A stretch of 32,967 bases of DNA from a candidate division WS1 bacterium (lineage in GTDB: Bacteria; Armatimonadota; Zipacnadia; Zipacnadales; UBA5352). The stretch is taken from the NCBI GenBank assembly GCA_003566775.1, contig PXBW01000341.1:1-32967 (forward strand). Direction: 5' to 3'. The notes below the pieces were generated by a model. The model did no database searches. It was not told the origin of the DNA and worked only from the letters and a program-made list of their open reading frames with translations. The translations under genes and the position numbers were made by a program. How positions within the stretch are numbered: the stretch's first letter is position 1; every line of letters starts with the position of its first letter. Below are positions 1-8,552 of the stretch, piece after piece.

Positions 1-2
1 CC

Positions 3-560
3 CCGATCATCGGCCTGTTCCTCGCCAGTCTCGGCTGGTTGCTGGTGACCCGACAGGATCTCCTCCCGCCGGAAGCGAGCACGCTGGCCTATCTCTTGCC
101 GGCTGGCGCCCTGTTCTCGCTTCTGGGAGCGATGATCGCACCTCCGCTCAAGGAGCACGTTCGAACGGCAGTCGGAGCCATAGTGGTACTCGAGATCTTC
201 GCATTTCTCCTGACGCTACTGAACCTTGGTTCGATCTCCGGGCCGGTGCAGCGGGAGATAATCGAACGTGCGGCGGGTGAGACGACCGCGATACGAACTG
301 TCAGAGTTCCAGACGCAACGGTCACACTGCTTGATCCGGAAGCTGAAACGCCTCTCTACGGCACCCGGACCAATCGTCTCGGATACTATCGGATGGGGCG
401 AATTCCCATCGGAGATTACACCCTGCGGGTTGATGACCCTGACAGCCCTGCGGTGCTCACGCATAGCGTTGAAGTTGAGCGATCAATCGTCGGTGGAACG
501 CGCTGGCAGGCGGTCGATCTGCCCCGTCAGGTGCGCGATGCCGGTCCACTCTTCCGGTGA
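3..560 (+). CDS. Membrane protein with C-terminal carboxypeptidase-regulatory-like domain (5' partial)
   Basis: The frame is open to the left edge, so the N-terminus is missing; the TTG at 39 is internal, because upstream codons also read as a hydrophobic helix. About three transmembrane helices are visible (around codons 1-16, 24-45 and 55-77). They are followed by a ~75-residue soluble tail with a beta-sandwich pattern (DATVTLLDPEAETPLYGT, then TNRLGYYRMGRIPIGDYTLR). That pattern is typical of carboxypeptidase-regulatory-like or SdrB-type domains, where a turn of the form 'T-N-x-x-G-x-Y' precedes 'G-x-Y-x-L-x-V'. These domains are usually extracytoplasmic and bind or space other domains. 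The full architecture cannot be judged from the fragment. The downstream gene is 364 bases away, so they need not be co-transcribed. Confidence 0.6.
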   Translation, partial: PIIGLFLASLGWLLVTRQDLLPPEASTLAYLLPAGALFSLLGAMIAPPLKEHVRTAVGAIVVLEIFAFLLTLLNLGSISGPVQREIIERAAGETTAIRTVRVPDATVTLLDPEAETPLYGTRTNRLGYYRMGRIPIGDYTLRVDDPDSPAVLTHSVEVERSIVGGTRWQAVDLPRQVRDAGPLFR

Positions 561-595
561 TCTTCCCCTCGGCTGCTACAGCGCCGTGGCACTTC

Positions 596-619
596 GCGCT
601 AACCCGCCGGGTTATGCGC
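596..619. terminator. Hairpin after the first gene, possible terminator
   Basis: GCGC-TAACCC (596-605) pairs with GGGTTA-T-GCGC (609-619) around a 3-nt loop, with a single bulged T. It begins 35 nt after the stop at 560. There is no T-tract, so it may be a factor-dependent terminator or an mRNA 3' end. The rest of 561-924 contains no gene I can support; a weak second stem (GCCTC/GAGGC near 637-652) is the only other structure I noticed. Confidence 0.35.
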
Positions 620-924
620 CTCACCGGCGAGCATCAGCCTCTTCCAGGAGGCGCCCCACGGTGGGAAGTCGAATCGCAGTTCCAATCAGGTGACTCGTAT
701 CTATCAACGACGTCTGGAACGATTCGCTACTTCAGCCTCTCGGGATCCCCATGATCCTGCCTGCCGTAGCCACCGCCGCATGATCCAGCGCCCCCGCCAC
801 CACCGTCTCTCAGGCAGTGTCGTCATCACAGGTTCGCAGCGACCCAGGGGAGGTCTCCGGCACGGACAGGGGAAAGACTCCGCCCGAGATTCCGCGCCGG
901 CGCACAGTCGAAGGAGTGATACAG

Positions 925-1977
925 ATGCAGTACTCTCACGCCGAAGTCCTGTTCCGTTACGAGCCGAGAATTATCTGGGAATGCGATGATGCGTGGACTT
1001 ACGCCCGAGAACCTGTGTTTCGGCGGATGCCCGACGGCAGCTTTGTCTGCCTGCACTACGCCGGTGGGCCGCGTGAGCCGCATGACGAGAATGTAGTGCT
1101 GATCACCCGTAGCCGGGATGACGGGGACACCTGGAGCGAGCCGGAGGTGCTCTTCGACCATCCCCATCGCGGCGTCTGGTGCACCGAACTCTTTGTCGAG
1201 GAGGGGGCGCCCTGCGCCTTCGTTCATACCCTCGAGGCCGCCAGCCGCTACTGTGACCTCCACACCTATCGCTCCTGGACCCACGACAGCGGGCGGACAT
1301 GGACCGAGCCGAACTCCGTGCCCGGCGGTCCCTGTCATGTCTCCACGCGCCAGGGAATCGTAATAACCGACGGCACGTGGCTCTTTCCGGTGTACTGGCA
1401 GGAGCAGGTAAGCGGCTTCGCCTGGGAACGACAGTCGGACGGCCGAAGCGTGTCCCCGAACGTCACCTGGCCCTTCCGCTGCGGCGTAATGCGCTCGGTG
1501 GACTGCGGCCGGAGCTTTACGATGCACGGCTACATTCGTCATCCCGAGGTCACTCTCTGGGAGCCCAACGTCGCGGAGACCTCCGATGGTCGCCTCATGA
1601 TGCTCATGCGGGCGGAGGGAACGGGGTATCTGTGGCGAAGTGATTCCTGTGATGGCGGGCTCACATGGTCGGAGCCGCACCCGAGTGACATCCCGAATCC
1701 ATCAACCAAGCTGACACTGCTGTCCCATGATGACGCCATAATCCTTGTGAACAACCCGAATACGGTGAAGGGCGAGCGAAGGCCTCTGGAGATCTGGGTC
1801 AGTCGCGACAGCGGTGCCACCTGGCCGACCCAACTGAAGATCGCCGACGTCACCGAGGGGCGCGGGGTTTACTATCCTCACGGGCACATTGAGGCCGAAC
1901 GCGAGACGCTGTACCTCGCCTGTGACAGGTCAAAGGCGCACTACCTGTTGAAGATACCGCTGGCCGACTTCCTGTGA
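925..1977 (+). CDS. BNR/Asp-box sialidase-family six-bladed beta-propeller protein
   Basis: 350 residues from ATG 925, which has AAGGAG at 911-916 (8-nt spacing); an in-frame extension upstream to 817 has no ribosome site and reads as non-coding. Five Asp-box-like motifs (S-x-D-x-G-x-T-W) are seen: SRDDGDTW (residues 63-70), THDSGRTW (around 119-126), SVDCGRSF (191-198), SDSCDGGLTW (239-248) and SRDSGATW (293-300). An Arg near the N-terminus in YAREPVFRRMPDG is in the position of the sialidase arginine motif. The family covers exo-alpha-sialidases (GH33) and many uncharacterised glycan-processing propellers. No signal peptide is visible, so it may be cytoplasmic. Substrate cannot be assigned. 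It sits among other carbohydrate genes and its stop is 13 nt from the convergent gene at 1991. Confidence 0.82.
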   Translation: MQYSHAEVLFRYEPRIIWECDDAWTYAREPVFRRMPDGSFVCLHYAGGPREPHDENVVLITRSRDDGDTWSEPEVLFDHPHRGVWCTELFVEEGAPCAFVHTLEAASRYCDLHTYRSWTHDSGRTWTEPNSVPGGPCHVSTRQGIVITDGTWLFPVYWQEQVSGFAWERQSDGRSVSPNVTWPFRCGVMRSVDCGRSFTMHGYIRHPEVTLWEPNVAETSDGRLMMLMRAEGTGYLWRSDSCDGGLTWSEPHPSDIPNPSTKLTLLSHDDAIILVNNPNTVKGERRPLEIWVSRDSGATWPTQLKIADVTEGRGVYYPHGHIEAERETLYLACDRSKAHYLLKIPLADFL

Positions 1978-1990
1978 GCGCGCAGGGATG

Positions 1991-2347
1991 TCAGTGCCCG
2001 TTTGCGGCTATAATTCGGTCAAGCAGGCTGCTGAGCATCTGAGCATCGACCTGAGTGTCATCAGAGTCATACTGGGCGGGATCGCGGTTTACCCAAGCTT
2101 CCGCTACCTGCCACTGATGGCCGGTGTTCTCCAGCCGCAGGCGGTAGATGCAGTGTCCGGTGGAACTGTGATGGAGGGCCACCCAGTCCTCGTCTTCGAA
2201 CACAAACCAGCGATCGTCGGGGGATTTAGGGATCGTGCCCTCCCGCAGGGCACGATATTGCGTCTCGTCAAAGGTTCGGTCTAAGGGGAGTTGCGCGCGC
2301 TGTTCCGGCATCGGGTGGTGAGGATAGTTTCCTGGGGTCGCTCTCAT
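1991..2347 (-). CDS. Small conserved hypothetical protein
   Basis: 118 residues from ATG 2347, chosen because GGAGGAG lies ~6 nt upstream on the minus strand; a longer in-frame ORF to 2425 lacks such a site. The body has an alternating aromatic/acidic pattern (KSPDDRWFVFEDEDWVALHH) followed by STGHCIYRLRLE. I associate this with small uncharacterised bacterial proteins having 'W-F-x-x-E-x-x-W' and 'S-x-T-G-x-C-I-Y-x-x-R' motifs. No membrane segment or signal peptide is present. It is convergent with the sialidase-family gene and divergent from the secreted protein at 2491, so it is probably a single-gene transcript with its promoter in 2348-2490. I cannot name a function. Confidence 0.75.
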   Translation of the reverse strand: MRATPGNYPHHPMPEQRAQLPLDRTFDETQYRALREGTIPKSPDDRWFVFEDEDWVALHHSSTGHCIYRLRLENTGHQWQVAEAWVNRDPAQYDSDDTQVDAQMLSSLLDRIIAANGH

Positions 2348-2490
2348 GCAATCTCCTCCAGGCAAAGCAGAGGTCTTTTCTGTGCCTTCTCGATCCGTCC
2401 GACGTTGTCCTGCCGACAGATTCAATGTTTGATAGTGCGGCTTCCGTTACGCCACGTTCTGCATCACCATCAGAAAGGACGTGTGGAAAT

Positions 2491-4476
2491 ATGAAGCGGA
2501 TCCTGACGCTGGCGGCGTTACTGGCTGTGTTGGCTTGCCCAACAACAGTAGAGGCCGAGCCGCTTGACCTCACCGAGGCGAACGTATTCTCCACGGTCTC
2601 GATCAGTCACAGATTACCTCCGATCGTGGACGGAGACGAGATGACGCGCTGGAGCGGAGACGGAACCGACCTCTCCGAACACCCGGCGAACATATTCATC
2701 GAGTTCGAGGAGCCGACCGTAGTCGGGCGACTCGGGGTGGTAACCAACAATCGTAAGGATCAGATTCGAGTCACGGATCTTGAGATCTACGCGAAGGTGG
2801 ACGATGGTTGGGCGCTGCTCGGTTCCGTCGAGAGGGCGGACGCCGAGGACTTCGACGTCGATCCCGAGTCCGTCGTCGATGGCGATGAGGAGTTCAACCT
2901 GGTGCGTTTCGAGGTCGATCTGACCGCAGCCGCGGTGAATATGCTGCGCCTGCGAGTTATCGGGACCGCGCGTCCGGACAACGCCTTCCCCAACATCCAT
3001 CAGATATACCTGTTCGAGCCTGAGGCGGGGGTCGAGACCACGCTCCTGACGGCGCTTTCGGTGCCTGGCGAGACGGATATGGAGCGCCTCTTCGTGCGCG
3101 CCGCGACCGATCAGATCGACGCACCGCCGACGACCGAGTATGATCCCCGGACGGGCTATCTCGGCTATGCCCGCAGCTTCATGGACACCATGATCGCGAA
3201 GGGCACAGACATCTACGGAGACACGGACACTCCCATGTTCGTGAGCATCCTGCTCCTCTCATCTCAAGAGCATCCGGGCATTGTGCTTCCGGCGATCGAA
3301 GGACAGCGCCAGGGGGACAGGGCACCCTTCGGCGGCAATCTCCAGCACGATCTCCCACTGCTTGACGCGATGCAGCACATGAGCGCGCTGACCGGCGATG
3401 ACACTTATCGCGAGGCCGCCGTGGCCTACCTCCGGCACTTCCTCGACAACTGCGCCCGGACGCCGACCGGGATCTGGCCGTGGGGCGAGCACGCCCACTG
3501 TGACTTCCGCACCAACACGCCGGGGCACAATACACACGAGTATCTCGGCGCGCCTTCAATCGACTTCTGGGAACTCGCCTGGCAGTTGAACTCCGACGCG
3601 GTTACCGCGCACGCATCCGGTCTGATCAACCACGTGGTCAACCTCAACACCTTCGAGTTCTGCCGTCACGCAAGCATCATGGAGCCGCTTCCGGTGCCGC
3701 GACCTGAGGACCCTGGATTCCTCGATTTCCCTCGCCACGGCGGCTTCTTCCTGCAGACATGGGCTTTCGCGTATTCGAAGAGCGGAGACGCGCAGTATCT
3801 CGAGTGGATAGAGGGGCTGCTTGACCATCACGAGAATACGGTGCTTGACTCGGGCCTGCTTCCCGGCTGCTCCCCAGGCAGCAGCCGGCCCACCGGCGCC
3901 TCTCTCGGCTCCACCTTCAGTTGCGCGCTTTCGATGCTCGAGTCGGTGCCGCTGCTCGAAGGCACTGAGACCGCCGGGCGCGTCGAGCGGATTGCGCTGG
4001 GGTACATCGATGCGGTAGCCGAGCAGTCGCGCATCGCCAACTCAGAGCCGCGCTTCACCGCGGCCTACGGAGCCGGGGCGCTCGCGGGCAGTGTGATGAA
4101 CTACATCCACGCCTATCGCCTCACCGGCGACGAGCGCTTCCCGGCTATGGCGCGGGCGGTCGCGGAGCGTTACGCCGATCTCGACGAGAGCCCCGAGGTG
4201 CGCAACCCCCCGGCGCAGGTCTTCGGCAGCATCGTGAACCTGATGCTCGACATGTACGAGCTTGATGATGATCCTCGCTGGGTGGAGGCGGCGGAGCGAT
4301 ACGCGCAGACCGGCATCGAGCGACTCTACTACGACGGGCTTTTCCGGGGTGCGACGGAGTTGTGGTACTACGAGTCTGAACTGTGGGTGTCCAATCTCGT
4401 TTACGCACTGGTCCGTCTGCACACGGTCACTGAAGAAACCGAGCACAGGGTCCCGTACATCGCGTTTCAGCGGTAA
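2491..4476 (+). CDS. Secreted protein: discoidin-like domain plus alpha/alpha-toroid (six-hairpin) domain
   Basis: 661 residues from ATG 2491, where a good signal peptide begins (MKRILTLAALLAVLACP, cleavage likely after VEA). AAAGGA at 2474-2479 is ~11 nt upstream; the longer frame to 2425 would bury the signal peptide. Residues ~28-180 resemble a carbohydrate-binding F5/8 type C (discoidin) domain: NVFSTVSISH, WSGDGTD, IFIEFEEPTVVGRLGV and LRLRVIGT. Residues ~220-650 are helix-rich with repeated hairpins, conserved aromatics (WPWGEH from residue 329, ELWYYESELW near the end) and acidic residues, as in alpha/alpha-toroid glycosidases and polysaccharide lyases or epimerases. It is probably a secreted glycan-active enzyme. 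The CAZy family is not identifiable by eye. The Gfo/Idh/MocA gene begins 91 nt downstream on the same strand. Confidence 0.68.
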   Translation: MKRILTLAALLAVLACPTTVEAEPLDLTEANVFSTVSISHRLPPIVDGDEMTRWSGDGTDLSEHPANIFIEFEEPTVVGRLGVVTNNRKDQIRVTDLEIYAKVDDGWALLGSVERADAEDFDVDPESVVDGDEEFNLVRFEVDLTAAAVNMLRLRVIGTARPDNAFPNIHQIYLFEPEAGVETTLLTALSVPGETDMERLFVRAATDQIDAPPTTEYDPRTGYLGYARSFMDTMIAKGTDIYGDTDTPMFVSILLLSSQEHPGIVLPAIEGQRQGDRAPFGGNLQHDLPLLDAMQHMSALTGDDTYREAAVAYLRHFLDNCARTPTGIWPWGEHAHCDFRTNTPGHNTHEYLGAPSIDFWELAWQLNSDAVTAHASGLINHVVNLNTFEFCRHASIMEPLPVPRPEDPGFLDFPRHGGFFLQTWAFAYSKSGDAQYLEWIEGLLDHHENTVLDSGLLPGCSPGSSRPTGASLGSTFSCALSMLESVPLLEGTETAGRVERIALGYIDAVAEQSRIANSEPRFTAAYGAGALAGSVMNYIHAYRLTGDERFPAMARAVAERYADLDESPEVRNPPAQVFGSIVNLMLDMYELDDDPRWVEAAERYAQTGIERLYYDGLFRGATELWYYESELWVSNLVYALVRLHTVTEETEHRVPYIAFQR

Positions 4477-4567
4477 TGGCTGGCTTGTCACGCGGGGAAG
4501 CGGGGCCTGCGATGTCCCGACAGTATCACTGACCCAAATTCACGCAAAGGAGAAGGGCGTCTTTCTG

Positions 4568-5653
4568 ATGCACGAGCTTGGTTACGGAATCGTCGGCTGC
4601 GGCCGCATAGTGAACTCGCATATCCGGGCGATCGCGGAGACCGATGGCGCGAGAATCGTCGCGCTTGTTGATCCCGATCAGTCGAAAGCACAAGCGGCCG
4701 CCGCGAAGATCGCGGACACGGTGTCGCTTCACACTGATCTGTCGGACCTGCTGGCGGATGCTTCGGTGGATGTGGTGGTGGTCTGTGCGCCGACGCAGAT
4801 GCATCCTCAGATCAGCGTTACGGCGATGGACCAGGGCAAGCATGTGTACTGCGAGAAGGCGATGGCCGCAAGTCTGGGCGGTTGCCGTGAGATGATCGCA
4901 GCGGCACAGCGCAACGCCGTGCGTCTCACGGTCGGCCACTCAACGCGGGTGAAGCCGCCCTTCGCAATGGCGCGCAGGCTCATCGAGTGCGGCCAGATCG
5001 GCGAGGTGTTGGGAATTGAAGGCACTTTCAGCGTGCAGGCGAATCCCCCGGAGATGGGGGCCACCGACTCGTGGCGCTATCGCAGCGAATCCGCGGGCAA
5101 CGGCCACGTCATCAACTTCGGTTGCCATTACATAGACACGGCCCGATTCGTCTGCGATCAGGATCCCGTGACGGTCAGCGGCTTCATCCGCAACCGCTGC
5201 AGTCCCGGCATGGTGCCCGAGGATCAGTTCGTCATCACCTGTGAGTGTGATGACGGTGCGCTCATCTCCATCGGCCTTCATCCCACGCTGGAGCCACCTC
5301 CGGCGGGTCGCGAGGGTCTCATCATCCACGGCGGTGACGGCTGCATCCATGCGCTCTGGCGGCCGGATCGTGTGGAGATGACGCGCGGACGTGAAGGCCT
5401 TCAGACGGTGCGCATCGATGAGGATCTGCAGGTACACCCCTTCACCGTTCTTCACAGGGTCTTCCGCAGGGCCATCGAGACCGGCGGGCCGGTTCCGGTG
5501 ACAGGCGAGGACGCAATGCGGAACGTGGAGTGGGGGCTTGCGGCATACCTTTCCAGCGAGAGGAACTGTCGCGTCAACCTTCCGCTCGGGTCCGAATACG
5601 ATGACTATGTCGGGCCGCAGCTCACCCGAACCATCCCCGCGACCCGGGAGTGA
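4568..5653 (+). CDS. Gfo/Idh/MocA-family NAD(P)-dependent oxidoreductase
   Basis: 361 residues from ATG 4568, with an AAAGGAGAAGGG purine run at 4546-4557. Upstream codons in the same frame overlap the previous gene and are spurious. The N-terminal Rossmann fold shows GIVGCGRI (residues 7-14). The cofactor/catalytic lysine motif reads CEKAMA (K97) instead of the usual E-K-P. The C-terminal alpha/beta domain has HYIDTARF (H187, D190), matching the H-x-x-D catalytic pattern of the family. Members oxidise or reduce sugars, inositols and related polyols in the cytoplasm. The gene follows a secreted glycan-active protein and precedes another, which suggests oxidation of a released sugar, but the substrate cannot be read from sequence. 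The Pro-to-Ala change in the EKP motif is mildly unusual. Confidence 0.9.
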   Translation: MHELGYGIVGCGRIVNSHIRAIAETDGARIVALVDPDQSKAQAAAAKIADTVSLHTDLSDLLADASVDVVVVCAPTQMHPQISVTAMDQGKHVYCEKAMAASLGGCREMIAAAQRNAVRLTVGHSTRVKPPFAMARRLIECGQIGEVLGIEGTFSVQANPPEMGATDSWRYRSESAGNGHVINFGCHYIDTARFVCDQDPVTVSGFIRNRCSPGMVPEDQFVITCECDDGALISIGLHPTLEPPPAGREGLIIHGGDGCIHALWRPDRVEMTRGREGLQTVRIDEDLQVHPFTVLHRVFRRAIETGGPVPVTGEDAMRNVEWGLAAYLSSERNCRVNLPLGSEYDDYVGPQLTRTIPATRE

Positions 5654-5803
5654 AGACAGATCGAGATTTCTGTTGAATGCTTTGGCCTCGCGTGAGGTCA
5701 TCTCCAGACACGGGGGGGCAGGAAGGTCCTCCGCGCAGTCGTGACGCAATGACCTGCGGCGACCGAAGCCTCGAGATATCAACACACTCCGGAGGATGCA
5801 GCG

Positions 5804-7966
5804 ATGAAGGGCGTGAGCAGAGCGATGAAGTTCGGAATCCTGGTGATGGCGATCTCCACGCTTGCAACCGGTCGATCTAACTCACAGCAGGACGGCGCGG
5901 ATGAGCCGATTTCGCTTGAGCAACTGCGCGAGATGCGGCGCGACCTTGCCTTCTCGCCGCGCGGGATCCTCGCCAACAACGACGGCTGTGACGCGCTTTA
6001 CTTCCCGCGGGATCAGGAACTGACGGTGCAGAGCTTCCTCGACCGCCGCACCACCGCGCTGGCGGACGACGACTCGCAGGTCGGAGCAATCGCCTACTGC
6101 ACGATCAGTTCCGGCTTCAGCTTCTTCACTCATGACACGAAGGTCGGCACTGTCCTCACGCGCGAATCCGCCGACTACGGCATCAATCCGCAGATGCGCA
6201 ACGCCACGCAACCCCTGATCGACCTCGGCTCTGACTGCCTGCAGAGCGTGGTTGACTTCTGCAGAGAGAACGACATCGAACTCTTCTGGTCCATGCGCAT
6301 GAACGACACGCACGATGTCGCTCATACGCCCGATGATCCCTACCTGCTCTTCCCGCCGCTGAAGGAGGAGCGCCCCGATCTGCTCGTGGGCGCCCACGAC
6401 GCGCGCACCCCCTTCGGCCGCTGGAGTTCGGTGGACTACGCACAGCAGGAGGTCCGCGACCTCGCCTTCGCGTATGTCGATGAGGTCTGCCGCAACTACG
6501 ACGTGGATGGCATAGAACTCGACTTCTTCCGCCACCTGTGTTACTTCGCCAGCGTAGCCAACGGCGGCGTGGCCTCCGACCAGGAGCGCGAGGCGATGAC
6601 TGACCTGATGCGGCGCATCCGAGCGATGACCGAGGAGGTCGGGATGGAGCGCGGGAGGCCGATTCTCGTCGCGATTCGTGTGCCTGACTCGGTAAGCTTC
6701 AGCCGTGAAATGGGCTTCGATCTGGAGCGCTGGCTGCAGGAAGGGCTGGTGGACATCCTCCTCACCACCTGTTACTTCCGCCTCAACCCGTGGGAGTACT
6801 CAGTCGAACTCGGTCACGCTCACGACGTCGCGGTCTATCTGTGCCTCAGCGACTCGCGGGTGCAGGGCGAGACGCGCTTTCGGCGCCGCTCGGTGGAGAG
6901 CTACCGCGGGCGCGCGATGAACGCGTGGGCCGCCGGCGCGGACGGAATTCACACCTTCAACCTCTTCAACCCCAACTCACCGATCTTCCGCGAGATCGGC
7001 GACCCTCAGGGCATGGCGACGATGGACAAGCTGTTCTTCGCCACGGTGCGCGATGGCGATCCCGAGCGCTGGCTTGCCGAGGGTGAGCAGCACCGTACCG
7101 TCCCGGTCATCACGCCGGGAGAGCCATCCGGAATCAGCTCTGCCGACCCGCTCACGTTTGAGCTGTGGATCGGCGAGGACTTCGAGGCCGCGCGCGCCGC
7201 CGGCGGGCAACCGACTGCGACGCTGCACCTTGAGATACCGGGCCTCGCGCGCGCTGAGCACACGCGGGTCTCCTTCAACGGGCACGCACTCGAAGGAACC
7301 ATCGCCGACGGCTGGCTCGACTGCCCGCTGCCGGTGGAGATCATCGATCGCGGTCGCAACACCGTAGAGATCCAGCTTACTCCCGATGCAGAGCCCGCCG
7401 AGGATGAGTGGACGATCGAATGGAAGGCCGAAGAGAAGCCGCAGGCTCCGTGGCATCGGGATCGCGGCTCGGAACGCACGGTGGAGGAGCTTGGGGATGG
7501 CGCGCTGCTGATAGCGGATCGCGGCACAGAGAGCGGTGACTACCTCTACTACCGTTACTCATGGGGCGCCGATCCCTCTGAGCGCGTGGTGGTCGAGGCA
7601 CGTGCACGTGCAATCTCCGGATCCAGCTACCTGATTGTCGGCAATGGCGTGGTGGAGGATCGCCTCGGTCTTCATCCGGATCGCATCGATCTGTGGGCCA
7701 ACCGCGACCTCCGCTACGAGATGGACACTACCGATGACTTTCACACCTACCGCATTGTGATGGAAGGCAGAGATCTGCAGGTCTTCGTGGACGGAGAACT
7801 GCGCCTCGACGCCACGGGGCGTTACGCGGACGGTGATGGACGGCGCAGACAACTCGCCTTCGGTGCGGCAAACAGCCCGATGGTGGGCGAGGCCCTCTGG
7901 AGCGAAGTCCGCGCACGCCTCGCCAGCCGCGGCTGCCGGGACGTGGTGGTTAGTGTGACCTATTAG
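5804..7966 (+). CDS. Secreted TIM-barrel glycoside-hydrolase-like protein with lectin-like C-terminus
   Basis: 720 residues from ATG 5804, with GGAGGA at 5791-5796 (7-nt spacing); ATG 5825 is a weaker alternative. Residues 1-~28 look like a signal peptide (MKFGILVMAISTLATG). Residues ~45-410 read as a TIM barrel of the DUF187/GHL10-like type: ELFWSMRMND, then DVDGIELDFFRH (233-244, with E238 and D240 as candidate catalytic or structural acids), then GADGIHTFNLFN near the barrel end. Residues ~440-540 form a beta-rich linker domain. Residues ~560-715 resemble a concanavalin A-like/LamG domain (FHTYRIVMEGRDLQVFVDGE). It probably acts outside the cytoplasm on polysaccharide. Exact family and catalytic pair remain uncertain. 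Confidence 0.72.
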   Translation: MKGVSRAMKFGILVMAISTLATGRSNSQQDGADEPISLEQLREMRRDLAFSPRGILANNDGCDALYFPRDQELTVQSFLDRRTTALADDDSQVGAIAYCTISSGFSFFTHDTKVGTVLTRESADYGINPQMRNATQPLIDLGSDCLQSVVDFCRENDIELFWSMRMNDTHDVAHTPDDPYLLFPPLKEERPDLLVGAHDARTPFGRWSSVDYAQQEVRDLAFAYVDEVCRNYDVDGIELDFFRHLCYFASVANGGVASDQEREAMTDLMRRIRAMTEEVGMERGRPILVAIRVPDSVSFSREMGFDLERWLQEGLVDILLTTCYFRLNPWEYSVELGHAHDVAVYLCLSDSRVQGETRFRRRSVESYRGRAMNAWAAGADGIHTFNLFNPNSPIFREIGDPQGMATMDKLFFATVRDGDPERWLAEGEQHRTVPVITPGEPSGISSADPLTFELWIGEDFEAARAAGGQPTATLHLEIPGLARAEHTRVSFNGHALEGTIADGWLDCPLPVEIIDRGRNTVEIQLTPDAEPAEDEWTIEWKAEEKPQAPWHRDRGSERTVEELGDGALLIADRGTESGDYLYYRYSWGADPSERVVVEARARAISGSSYLIVGNGVVEDRLGLHPDRIDLWANRDLRYEMDTTDDFHTYRIVMEGRDLQVFVDGELRLDATGRYADGDGRRRQLAFGAANSPMVGEALWSEVRARLASRGCRDVVVSVTY

Positions 7967-7972
7967 TCACAC
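7953..7972. terminator. Inverted repeat across the stop codon, possible terminator
   Basis: GTGTGAC (7953-7959) and GTCACAC (7966-7972) form a perfect 7-bp stem with a 6-nt loop that contains most of the TAG stop at 7964-7966. No T-tract follows. It may mark the 3' end of the carbohydrate gene transcript or be an operator-like palindrome. Beyond it, 7973-8177 holds no gene I recognise. Confidence 0.3.
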
Positions 7973-8177
7973 GTCGAAGGATCTCATGGGACGAACTGAT
8001 TCGCAAATGTGGCGATTCTACCACCGCTGGTCAATCGCGTCACGTAACCGATGACCTCTTCAGCTAAATCTGGGGTGCTCTCACTGCGTGACATCTCACC
8101 GATCAAGCCAAAGAATGCGGGCCGTTATTCGTGAGAAGCGACCGTCAGTCCCGATCGACCGAGTCGGGGCCGAGGTT

Positions 8178-8552
8178 TCAGAACCTCAGCGACCAGTAGT
8201 GCGACTTCGCCACCACGTCATCGCCGGTGTCATGCACCTTGCGCCAGACCCCGCGCAGCATCTCGTCCTTGGCTGGCGGCATAGGTCGGATCATCGACCA
8301 CGTTGCGGAGTTCGTGGGGGTCTGCCTCAAGCGTCGTACACCTTATCGTAATCGAAGGCGTTGAAAAGGTACTTGAGGTGGTCGCGCCAGAGAATCCGCT
8401 GCGTGAAGGCGAAGCGCTGGCCATGGAACTCGGCGTAGGCCTCATCGCGCAGTCGGAATCCGCGCGATCAGCGAGCAGCGGCCCAGCGAACGGGAATGCG
8501 TGTCTTCGAAGGCTTCACAGCCCGCAAGCTGCAGGAGGCGGTGCGGAAGCTG
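8178..8552 (-). pseudogene. Sulfatase C-terminal fragment with multiple frameshifts
   Basis: Read on the minus strand with frame changes, the translation runs LLQLAGCEAFEDTHSRSL, then PLLA, then LRDEAYAEFHGQRFAFTQR, then LKYLFNAFDYDKVYD, then LEADPHELRNVVDDPTYA, then KDEMLRGVWRKVHDTGDD, ending at TGA 8178-8180. This is the standard C-terminal end of a type I sulfatase: the 'PTLLxLAG...SL' region, the 'KYxxNxFDxDxxYDLxxDPxEL' motif and a terminal helix. Frame breaks are seen near 8483, 8454, 8332 and 8271; the last two look like single-base insertions. The catalytic N-terminus with the Cys/Ser-x-Pro-x-Arg signature is missing. Upstream the frame runs directly into transposase-like codons. It fits a once-larger glycan-degradation cluster to the left. 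Confidence 0.72.

Noticed and set aside
826-1680. Minus-strand ORF of 284 codons opposite the sialidase-family gene
   Set aside because: Composition and lack of motifs mark it as a shadow of the plus-strand gene with its five Asp boxes.
4940-5785. Minus-strand ORF of 281 codons
   Set aside because: Antisense shadow of the Gfo/Idh/MocA gene; no recognisable motif.
7973-8177. Possible ~40-codon minus-strand ORF downstream of the sulfatase fragment
   Set aside because: It reads LIGEMSRSESTPDLAEEVIG, but has no ribosome site, no known motif and lies in a decayed region; not enough to call a gene.
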